NCBI GenBank assembly: GCA_000442125.1
Contig: KE546969.1
Coordinates: 248,001-312,000 of the forward strand
DNA length: 64,000 nucleotides
Origin: Opeltia flavorubescens
Taxonomy: Eukaryota > Ascomycota > Lecanoromycetes > Teloschistales > Teloschistaceae
Direction of reading: 5' to 3'
Below are positions 24,336-34,700 of this stretch, in pieces. The notes beneath the pieces are model-generated. The model saw nothing but the letters and a program-made list of their open reading frames with translations. It did not search any database and was not told the DNA's origin. The translations under genes were made by a program, and so were the position numbers. Each line of letters opens with the position of its first letter. The stretch's first letter is position 1.

Positions 24336-26598
24336 TCATACTAATGTGAAAGACTGAAGCGCGATTCCGCCTGCTTCCAATCCCTGCACATTAAGCCGAG
24401 GGTCATCATTACTCCTCTCCTTCGACTGCGTGTTGAAGAACCATCGATCCATCAATTGGCCCGCCTTATCATATTCCAGTTCGCAACTCCCATTACAAGG
24501 ACTATTTTCGTTATCAAAATCGCAAAAGTGGGCTTGCCAATGCGGAGGCAACGGCCAAAGCCTGGGGTCCTCCCACATTCTCTTCTCACTGCCTTGTTTA
24601 CGGAAGCACCACCTCCGATTGTCGTAAATAATGCATAACCAGTCCTCTGGAAGTGGTCCCAACAAACCTTGTCCAAACATCGCTCCTTGGAGAAAACAGG
24701 GTCCTACTACTTGATAAGCGTCTAGATGGTCTACTACAGGCCGCAGTGCAATAGGTACACTTGCGCCAACGAGCACGCTAATGATGTCCCCATCCCGGAC
24801 ATCAACGGGAGAGGCACCTATATAGCCTTCGGTAGTTTGGAAGAATATTTCGCTCCTTCGGTCGGACTTTAATTCTCCAAGGTAGGGCTGGAATTTTGGG
24901 TTCTTGATCAGGTTGGCGTCTCCGCGGGACCAGACGACTGCTAAGAATGACTCTTTGGATTCTTGAATTGTGGGAAGGTGTGGCAGGNGATATGTTTCTT
25001 TGCAGAAACCGTTCGACAGAAGCATGATGAAGGCATCGAGCAAACTTCCGCCTAGCGGATACTTCGTAGAAGTCATCAGACCTTCTGGTTCCCATTGGGA
25101 ATAGGTCTTGATGATGTCCATATGGTTATCGCCGCTGAGTGTACTCGTCGCGATCGGCTTCTGAAACATGGACACATTTTGAATTTTGGCCACGATACGC
25201 CCTTTAACTTCTATGTTCCCGCCTTCGGCATCAACGAAAGACTGTCTCGACCCTGCATGTGCGTACACAGAAAAGAGTCGGGACTCTGATTTGGGTGCGG
25301 CGAAATTGGGAACGTATGACTTGAGACCCTGTGGCAGGCGCTGGAGATCACACGAGCGGAACAGTTCCAGGTTCTTAAAGCGTTGTATGTACTTGCGGGT
25401 CATGTCCTTGAAGATATCAGCAGCAGTCGCTGTATAGTCGGGCTTGATTTGGAGCGCCTTCATCGCTGAGGAAGTCGATAGGTTTGCGTAAACCAGATCC
25501 CGAGAGTTGTCATAACCACATAAACTCGATCGGTGTAGGGTATAAGTCAAACTGTGAGCATGGAGAAAAAGTTAGTATAACTCCATTAGAATTGAGGTGA
25601 CGTAGTTGGCAGATGTGACTGAAGTGCCCTAGCCTAGGAAGTACTCGAGGGAAAATAAGGCGAGTGTCCTGTTCACATCTCTGCTCCAGAAAGTTTCATC
25701 TGAAGAACATCCTCCGACAGTGCACGATATCAACATTAGGTTTGATAAAATTGTTTGTGAGGGCATAGACATACCTGTCAGAACCAATGTAAGGGAAGAG
25801 CGAGCGGCAAAATAAGACATCTTTTGTGCTAACGTATGCTCTGGAGACTTTATGCTCAATGAAGATGATTACTTTCTCGATGTTTCCCCATTCTATCTCG
25901 GCGTAGCCACACCTCACTAGAACTTTGGAGGCCAACTGAACTTCTTGCCTGATCCATAACCTTCTGAACCAGGGTCTTTGGATCAACTTGGTTAGCGATA
26001 TCCAATGCTGAGGCGTAAAGTTTGACTTCCTGAGGTCATGCTCAACGACTTCAGCCTCACTTCCGGGAATGATATTACAATTGCGGTGATCCCATGTCAG
26101 TAAAACACCTGCACTCAATCTCTCGATCGTCTCCAGAGCCATAGGGGTGCTTTCGTCCTCTGGGCCAAGCCAAACCAAGACTTGCGCGGCTTTGTTGTAG
26201 ATCTGTCCCATGCGAGCTACCTCCAGACCTTTTTCAGTGATGTTCTCCTGGTCGATACATATCGCATCAATCCAGATCACTCGAGGCGCATCGGGTAGCC
26301 GTATATACTTCAACGCGGTCAGGAGGTCGATTCGAATATACAGAAATTGTAGGCTATCGACGTCGCTGCCATTGGCGGGCGATTTTTGCCAGATGTATAC
26401 TTTCTTTTGAGCTTGCGCTGCAGAACCCCATGTATATGAAAGACATTCGTACGGTGTATGCTTCTCGTCTTGCAATTTTTGGTGTATAATTGATAAGTAG
26501 ATATCGTCTGAGAATTGTCCGGGCAACAAGGTCAGAAGTCTGATTGCATTTCCTGGGGGATCCAAGACTTGATACGCGAACAGGCCTGCCTCTGCCAT
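24336..26598 (-). CDS. Heterokaryon incompatibility (HET) domain protein 2
   Basis: Three exons: 26598-25775, a 36-nt micro-exon 25680-25645, and 25551-24336, giving 691 residues. The second intron (93 nt) has a textbook TACTAAC branch before TTTTTCTCCATGCTCACAG. The first (106 nt) has donor GTATGT; its acceptor could also lie 12 nt further in (25668) without breaking frame. The micro-exon join restores GSDRDVNRTLALFSLDLTY, then YDNSRDLVYANLS, which HET proteins typically carry as RDRVYALL-like. HET motifs: YECLSYTWGS near 49-58, VIWIDAICIDQEN near 104, and ARMGQIYNKAAQVLVWLGPE. The start Met 26598 precedes AEAGLFAYQVLD. There is an ambiguous base at about 24987. This is a second, diverged incompatibility-type gene on the same strand as HET 1, from which it is separated by over 7 kb. 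Confidence 0.87.
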
Positions 26599-28432
26599 TG
26601 CACGATGACGGACATACCTTTGTCGGCGATATCGTTGCCGGCTCTTTAGGGTGCTTTTACATACATCATCGGAAGTAACAATAGCGGGGTACTTCGCTGC
26701 ATACTAATAAGAGGGGCTGTCTAACTCTAGGCAGCCCACTCGACGAGAGCTCCCCACTGAGCTGGGGGCAGATTTCTATCTTCTTTAGGCGCCAAGGAAT
26801 GTCAAACTCGCTCCAATGTTAGTGCGCAACACTTTCTTTAATGATGGAAAGCTGCAATACTTGAAGCCTGTACATCGACTATTATGGGGAGTATAGGTGT
26901 CCACAATCCGACTCTTTTCAATACGAATTTGAAACCTCATGGTTTACTGCCTTTATATCACGTCTTTTTCGGAACTCGTACGAGTTCTGTTCATCTCATA
27001 GTGGTGATCTTTCACATATTCTTCAAATCTCCTTTCCACCTACAAAACAAGTGTCAATGGAAATGGACTACATCCTTTTCGCATTGCTCGTCGGATCTGC
27101 TATTTTGTTGCTGCTATCTCTAATCTGGGATTACACCATGTGGATGTTTACCTTGAAGCTTCAGTCGTTATCATGAATCTCTTGCGTCGACTGCGAGTAC
27201 CTTTGCTATGGCACTTTCTCGACTGCTTGCGAGACGGCTCTGTCGTATGCGCCATCGAGGCAGATGTATGTATCTTTCCTCTAGGTGGCTTAATATAATC
27301 GTATACCTGCGGCTTGCTACCTGGCGTGAAGAAGGGTGTTATCACCGCTGAGCTATTGGTGACAGCGTACTTGGAGGAGATTTCTGACGCCACAACTTAC
27401 GGTGACCGCAGATGGAGAAGGAAGAGTTAATTCTGCGTGTATATAAAAGTATATCAAATTCGATGTTTAACGCAAATAGAACTTCATTCTCGAGCTGCGT
27501 ATTTTACCATGTACTTGGTGAGTGGAGCTGCAAACCGACGAAGACATGTACCCACCCTGACCCCAGAGAAGAATGTGTCATGAACACCATTCAGATCCTT
27601 TGGAATGATCCGAAGTGACTTTCCCTGCTATGTTCACCGACCTTGCTACGCTCTTGAAAGCATCTTTCGAGTCTTTTCCTAAGATCTCTTCGGGGTTGGT
27701 ACTGAGCTCCTTCATCTGTACTTCATATAAAGCGTAATACCCGCATACCAGGCCGTATTCATGGTGTCCAAGCCCTAGATGTTTCGCACCTACTCATAAC
27801 TGCTACCCTGCTTGCTCCCACAGGATTCATTCCTTGCAATCATACTGCTCCTTCGCCCAAGCAGAGGAGTTTACGTCAAGAAGTTTGGCATTGACACCCT
27901 TCTGAATGCTACATGGCAGTGAAGGAAAACGGTGAATCCAGACGCCCAACACGAGCTCACTCGTAGATTTTCTTTGGACTGCATTCGTGGCAATGAAGAA
28001 GGTAAATGAACAACGTATCTATAGATTGCAAGTTTCCGGTTGAAAAAACTCAAGAACACCACATTGGTCTCAATTTAGAGGCGCGAAGAAATAGAAAAGA
28101 GAAAGTTGCCTACATTACCTAGGTTTCTGCAGCAGGCTAGAAAGAGGAACTGGAGGCGTATTGAGCTCGCATACATAATTTTGGTGTATGCAAATGAAAT
28201 AGGTCTAATACCAATACGATTAGCGGTCTAGAGGGGCGTGTTTTGATTACGAAGGGGGTGTTTTTAACAGATGGGCGGGGATGTACTCCTCAATGAACAA
28301 AGACCCCGCCAACTCGAAGGATCTCTCATATGCAATGCATGGGCGCTTCGCCGCAGACAGCAATGCTATTTTCCCTCTATCCCACGAGACCTTCGTGTTA
28401 TTCTCCAGCTTACTTCCCATGACCGTTGATCA
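26599..28432. other. Intergenic, only a small membrane-type ORF
   Basis: 1.8 kb between HET 2 and the prenylcysteine oxidase gene. Apart from the 39-codon frame at 27057 I find no coding evidence. Confidence 0.45.
27057..27176 (+). CDS. Possible 39-residue single-pass membrane peptide
   Basis: ATG-initiated short frame, MEMDYILFALLVG and on through ILLLLSLIWDY, with a clear transmembrane helix over residues 5-24 and a short hydrophilic tail. The ATG is in a fair context (GTGTCAATGG). It may be a first exon, or chance in a T-rich stretch. Confidence 0.25.
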   Translation: MEMDYILFALLVGSAILLLLSLIWDYTMWMFTLKLQSLS

Positions 28433-30214
28433 ATGGCGTCCATGTCGATACGAACGCGATGGCTCCTTGGAATTCTCCTTACCTTCGTGACATGTGCCTG
28501 GTTTCTCTATCCCTCGAGATCAATAGATGAACCAGAGATATACTATAATCCCTGCCAGAAATGTTACGGCGACGAAACCTTCTACAATGTTGCTATCATC
28601 GGTGGGTTTCAGTGCCCCCAATAAACCTGACCTCGACTAAACCTTTCACGTTTAGGAGCTGGATCCGCCGGTGCCTCTGCAGCCTATTACCTGAATAAAT
28701 TCAAGGACCCATGCCAACGGATCAACGTCACTATATATGAGCGGACTACCTATGTTGGCGGCCGTACAACCACCATCAATGCCTACGATGACCCAAATTA
28801 TCCTGTCGAGCTTGGAGGCTCCATCTTCGTCAAGGTCAACCACAACCTTGTCAAGGCAGCAAAGGCATTTGATTTGCCAGTTCGAGACATGCAAGCAACC
28901 AGCAGACTTGAGAGATCAGAAGTTCTCGGTATATGGGATGGAGAGAAATTCGTATTCACCCAAAGCGATGCTAGCAACACATATTGGAACATCGCCAAAA
29001 TGCTCTGGAAATACGGCTATTCCCCCATCCGCACTCAGAACCTCATGAAGAAAACCGTCGGTTCCTTCCTCAAGATGTACGAGCCGCCTTACTTCCCCTT
29101 CGACTCGCTCTCCGAAACGGCATCAAAGCTAGATCTGCTAGGCGCAACAGCAGCAACGGGCCAGGAATACCTCGAAGCCAACAGTATTAGCAAGCACTTT
29201 GCCCACGACATCATCCAAGCATCCACTAGGGTAAACTACGCCCAAAACCTCAACCAAATCCATGGCTTAGAAACAATGGTCTGCATGGCCATCGAAGGCG
29301 CCATGTCCATCAAAGGTGGAAATTGGCAGATCTTCGATAACATGATCAAATTCTCTAAAGCCAACCTCTTACTCAACACATCCGTAACCTCCATCACCAA
29401 AAACCAAACCTCAAATACCTACACCATAGAATCCACGACTCAAAACGGCGACCTCACCTCCACCGACAACGACAATTCTCCAGCCTATAACACCATAATC
29501 CTAGCCACCCCCCTCCAATTCTCCAACATCACTTTCAACCCTCCACTCTCCAAACCCCCACCCCCAATCCCCTACGTCTCCCTCCACGTCACCCTCTTCA
29601 CCTCCCCCTACGCGCTCTCCCCATCCTACTTCAACATCCCCGCCTCCTCACCAGAAGCAGAAATGCCCACCACAATCCTAACATCCACCTCCTCCTCCAA
29701 AAAGCCCCTCCCATTCTTCAGCATCTCCACCCTCCGATCCATAACCCGACCTATCCGTTTCATCATCCAAGAAGAATGCAGTGCCACCACACCTTGCCCA
29801 ACGCAAGTCCAAACCGAGTTCCTCTACAAAATATTCTCGCCAGAGCCTATCAATGCCTCATTCATCCACTCCCTCCTAGATATTCCAGCAGACGAATACG
29901 AACCCCACAACGAAGAAGCAATATCATGGATCCACCACAAACGCTGGGATTCCTATCCTTATCTCCCTCCTCGCGATTCTTTCGCCGAGATCAGACTGGA
30001 TCAAGCCGATGGTGAAGGGGCGGGGATATGGTACACCTCCGGGATCGAGCAATTCATCAGCACCATGGAAACGAGTAGTTTGATGGGAAGCAACATTGCG
30101 AAACTTGTGGTTGAAGAGTGGGATATACAGAAGTTGAAGGATGAGATGGCGTGGGATAGTAGTGAATATGGTAATGTTAGGCGTGGTGAGGAGTTGTGTC
30201 GGGAGGAGATATAA
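28433..30214 (+). CDS. Prenylcysteine oxidase / farnesylcysteine lyase-like flavoprotein
   Basis: Two exons, 28433-28601 and 28656-30214, joined across a 54-nt intron that splits the FAD motif (VAIIG + AGSAGASAAYYL). Total 575 residues. Residues 10-27 form a signal anchor (WLLGILLTFVTCAWFLY). The Rossmann FAD site is at about 52-68, followed by YERTTYVGGRT and YPVELGGSIF, the second nucleotide-site motifs of the amine-oxidase/prenylcysteine-lyase class. The mid-region DIIQASTRVNYAQNLNQIHG fits the prenylcysteine lyase family. The enzyme oxidatively splits farnesyl- or geranylgeranyl-cysteine from turned-over prenylated proteins, giving cysteine, an aldehyde and H2O2, in the lysosome/vacuole or secretory system. 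The C-terminal half uses many C-rich codons, unlike the upstream tract. The fungal substrate is unproven. Confidence 0.87.
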
Positions 30215-31723
30215 TGGTGGGGATGTTCGGAGGCTCAGTGTTGGGGAAAAGAGGGAAAGGAAAATTGAGGATGAGAGGAGAGCTCAAGATATGTGGTGTA
30301 AGACTAGGCTTGCCTAAACGGGCGGTGTTTTTCCTGGTACTTGACAGGGAGCTGGAGAGGACATTAGCTCTGGGCGCGTCAGACTGAGCGGGCTATCGAA
30401 TTAAAGGCGTTGGAAGCTGCATCGATGGATGGGTAGGGGTGTGCTAGAGTACTATATATCCCCCATGGTGACGATTTACGACCAACTAAAGTAGCATACG
30501 TTTTCTCAACTTTTCTTCCTTCCCATGAGGAGTTTTCATTGATAGAAGAACGTGAGTCTCTTGGGTGATTTGGTTAGACTGTGGGACGAGGATGCCGCTT
30601 GATTGACTGATTGATTGAACTCAAGTGATGGAATATCATGAGTGGCAGTGCCTACTAATAAGGTAAAGGAACATTGAACGGTTACGGTATAGTGAGTAAG
30701 GTTGTCCCAACGAAGTTATACATGACATATAGAAACAGCTGTGATTACATTTCTAAACTCAAGTTCTCACAATGCGTCAAGGCAAGACACAACAGAGAAA
30801 TTTCTGCATTTAGCGTTTACAAAACCCTAGAGACTGCTTGGCATCAAGAACAACAACACCAACACACCCATTCCGGTGAGAAATTCCATGATTAATATTA
30901 TTACTATATGAAATCAGTGTGAATTGACTACCTAAAGCTAAATATTATATCTAGTTACTTTAAATAAGGTTCTAGAGTCCTTAATTCTTTATAAACTTAT
31001 ATAAAGCTGTTATTAAACTGCGGGATCTCTTATTCGCGCCTACCGTAGAGAGCTAAACGGCTAGAAAAGGTCCCCGTAATAACGCCCCGCTTTACCCCAC
31101 TTAATTATCGAGTTTTTTTAACTTGATTTTAATAAGAAACGGTGGTAACTATAGGATAGAAGGTATAATAAAGACCTTATATATTAAATTTTAAGCGATT
31201 TTAGTGTGTGGTTGTGTAGTTATATATGGAATTTCACACCGGAATGGGTGTGTTGGTGTTGTTGTTCTTGATGCCAAGCAGTCTCTAGGGTTTTGTAAAC
31301 GCTAAATGTATTATATCAGACGTTGTATATGATGCATTCCGCAGCCATCGCCGTCGCTAAAATTCGCTGGAACGCTAACCAAAAATCATGAGATAGAATG
31401 ACAAAAGATATTACATGTACGGGGGTATGTATACGCATGCCCAACTCCCATTTCTGATCCAGTCCATCCCGTTCATCAAGATTTCATGCCGTAGTCCCAG
31501 TATAATATACCGTGTGCGTATTCAACTCTCCCCCTTCACCCCATCCAGCTCCCCCTCCGTACACCACCCCCCAGCAGATAGATTTGTGCCGAGACGAGGA
31601 CCCTGTTCCAGACTTATGTTTTCCCTTCTCTTTTTTCTAGATTCGTGTCTTCCACCCGTTCTCCGACCCTCCCTTCCCAACCATCTCACCCACACCCACC
31701 CCCCTCCTCCCCAAGAATCAATC
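30215..31723. other. Intergenic, holding an inverted-repeat element
   Basis: 1.5 kb between the prenylcysteine oxidase and BCK1 stop codons (convergent). Apart from the 502-bp element there is no gene. 31.52-31.72 kb is strongly pyrimidine-rich on the plus strand, in the 3' flank of BCK1. Confidence 0.5.
30807..31308. mobile_element. Foldback / MITE-like element with 83-bp inverted ends
   Basis: The left arm 30807-30889 and the right arm 31226-31308 are inverted copies, identical at 82 of 83 positions. Arms begin CATTTAGCGTTTACAAAACC and end GAAATTCCAT at the spacer side. The 336-bp spacer is AT-rich with a short GC-richer core (about 31030-31100) and no coding frame. I see no clear target-site duplication; TA follows the right arm but not the left. 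The single difference is an A/T transversion. The near-identity of the arms suggests recent formation or upkeep by gene conversion. Confidence 0.7.
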
Positions 31724-34700
31724 CTATTTAACACCAACCCCACTCTCCCTCAACTTCCCCGCCAACTTCGTATCCTCAAAGTTATAAAACCCATCCACCC
31801 TGCAAAACGGATGCCTAGCCAACAAAGTCCCCGCCGTCGGCCGTTCCTGCGGATCAACCGTAAAACAATCCAACATGAACGCCACCGCCTCCGCACTGAT
31901 CTCCCCCGCAACATCATCCGGAATCGGCGGAGCAAGATTCAACTCCCCCAATTTATAAATAGCACCAATAGCTTCATCCTTCGCCCACGGTCTCCTACCA
32001 GCAAACATCTCCAGCACCACACACCCCAGGGACCAGATATCCACCTTCGCAGAATACCCCTGTCCATGCGATCGTACGACCTCAGGCGCCATCCAGAAAA
32101 CAGATCCCTGCATAGAATTCGTAGCGTCATTCCCATAGATATTATCACTCTTCTTCGAAATGCCAAAATCACTAATCTTACACGTCCCATCCACATCCAG
32201 TAGAATATTATCCGCCTTCAAATCCCGATGCAACACACCCTCCTGATGCAAATACGCCAGCCCCGCAAGCGTCTGCCTCGTCAAGGAAGAAACGAGCGAT
32301 TGTTCGAACTTGCCGTGTTTGCGGAGACAACTCCCGACACTACCTCCAGAAATATACTCCAGGAAGATGGAGATGCTGTACTCCTTGCGTTCGCAACCTA
32401 GGTATTGGACGATATTCGGGTGCTCGAGGTGTTGCATGGTGTCGATTTCCTGGTCGAGGGCAGAGACCATTTCTTTCATTTTCTCTTTATCTTGGCCTGC
32501 AGCGGCACGTTGGTTCACTTCGACTTGTTTGACGGCTAGGAGGTCTCCAGTCGTCAAGTTAATGCCGAGGTAGACGCGGCCGTAGCTACCTTTGCCGATG
32601 AGTTGGCCGCGGGCGATTTGGAAGGAATTTGTACCGGCAGGGAGGTCGGGTGGGACTTGTTCGATGAGGCTGACACGACTGCCACGGCCGGGTTTGACTT
32701 GAACGATGTTATGGCCGAACATTTTGGTACTCTTGCGGCGGACGATGTCTGTGGGCTTAGCCTTCTGGGCGGGCATGCCAGGCTGAGATCCTCGCTTATT
32801 GGTACCCTCGTAGGCGCCTCGAGCGACATCACGGATGGATTTCATTCGGCCCAGACCACCTGATTTACGCATACTTCGCTGGGCTGTCGATTGCAGTGTG
32901 ACCCTGCTCTTGAGTGTGGATTCTTCAGAGCCTAAGGTGCCTTCTTCGGCGATTGGCTCTTCGGCTATGGATGTTGGTCGAGCTCGGTCGTACAGCGAGG
33001 ATCGAATCATGCGTTGAACAGGGGTAGGTTTGGGAGCAGCTTTCCCAGCGTTTGCATCTGGACCACTCTGATCATTCGATGCTGCTGGAGAACTAGGTGG
33101 AGAGACGAGATCCTCAACAACGGGCTCGTCGAGGTCTAGATTTGGGAAGTATGCGTCGAGGTTGTCAAGCAAGTCTTCAGGCGGTGGTCGATTAGCCCAT
33201 ATATCGTCTCGTGCAAACGATTGGCGGCGAGCCAGTTTGGTAGCTGTATCTGGTGAATTCATCGATCCCGTTGCGGAGCTTGCAGACTCAGGAGGCTGCC
33301 TTTCTTGCCTGTTTTGAAATAGATGGCCCTCATCGTCAACTTCGCCAATTTCATTGGATTGCCCGCTTGAAGCGCTCTTCGAAGTTTCTGGCGTTTTGAA
33401 GGTGACGGATCTACCTTTCATCCGGCGTTCCTTAGCATCGGTGTTCACGGTCAGCGTAGGTCGTCTTTGCACAGTGTCGTCGCCAGACTCGCTTTGAGAC
33501 GGCGTTTTCTTGACAGAAGCTTTCCTCAATGGCTTGGCGAATAGCCCATCATCGGAATCGTCGTCCGACGTTTTGTCGGTGCTCAAGTTTCTATCGAACG
33601 CTACATCTGTCTCTTTGAAGGTGAAAGCAGGTCCATAAGACCTTCTCGTTGATAAGACTGAAGCCTTCCGTGATATTGGTTCCGCAGTGGCAGGGCTGAT
33701 ATTCGGGGAAGGTTCACGACGAATGTGTTCAAGTGATGGGTTTTTAGCTGTCTCCAAAGACAAATCTGGCTTCTTGGGGGTCGATGCTGAGTCCTCGTCG
33801 TAATCAGGAATTCTGAACCGCATATTGTTCTTGGCATTAGTATAGTCACCGGGACTTCGCGGGGATCCGCCTGGACTTTGGGCTTTACGGCCAAATTCGA
33901 CGGTTTGCAGACTCCTTTGAGGCTTGTCACCTGGTTTCGCATCACTTTCGCGGCTTGAGAGCTTGGATTTTCGACGACCCGGTGCCCCAGCAGAGCCGGC
34001 CAATCTGCCGGCATCAACCAAAGCAGCTCCAATACCTTCACTCACTGATGGGGATGCTGCAACTGCTTTACGTCGTCCCCTTTCTAGCATTTCTTCAGGA
34101 ATCGTTTGTCCAACTGACTGCCTCTTGACAGAATCTGCCGAATTCATCGCGGGTCTAACTCTCTCCCCAGTCTTTTTGCTGAGTGAATTCGCCTTGATCA
34201 AAGTGTTCGACTCTGCAGGAGCTGGTGGGGGTTTCCTCAAAGGAACCAATGGCTCAAGTTTTCGCTCTTCGTAGGGTGAGTGCCGCGGGCTATCAAAATC
34301 AATGACGCCGTCACGCTTGATACTCCAATGTCCAGAATCGACAGGGGAGTGATTTCTGATTGCTTGTTTACCAGCTTGATATTCTCTCTGCTTCCGCTCG
34401 GTTTCACGTTGATGTTCTTCGGTAGCAGCTTCAAGCCAAGCGCCCCAATCTGCATCGGATAAAGTACCATTCTCGTGGGCAGCCTTCAGAGCTGCAAAGC
34501 GTTCCCTCTTTGCCTCACTTGTTTCAGATTCCCGAGTGGCAAGAAGTGAACCCTCTGAACCATCGCCTAATTTCCCCGATGAATCTTTCAGGGGTGCACT
34601 GACAGCTCGAAGTGCCGATCCCCTGGCTGTTATTGGTGGAGATCTCGATCGCGGCCTATTCGTCGCTCTGACCCTTGCATACTCTTCCTCATTCAGAGGT

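Noticed and set aside
30674-30895. 73-codon frame ending in HSGEKFHD, resembling a zinc-finger linker
   Set aside because: Its end lies in the left inverted arm and there are no Cys/His pairs; the linker-like match is chance.
31415-32203. 262-codon plus-strand frame over the BCK1 3' end
   Set aside because: It is antisense to the intact kinase domain and its Pro/Arg/His composition is that of a shadow frame.
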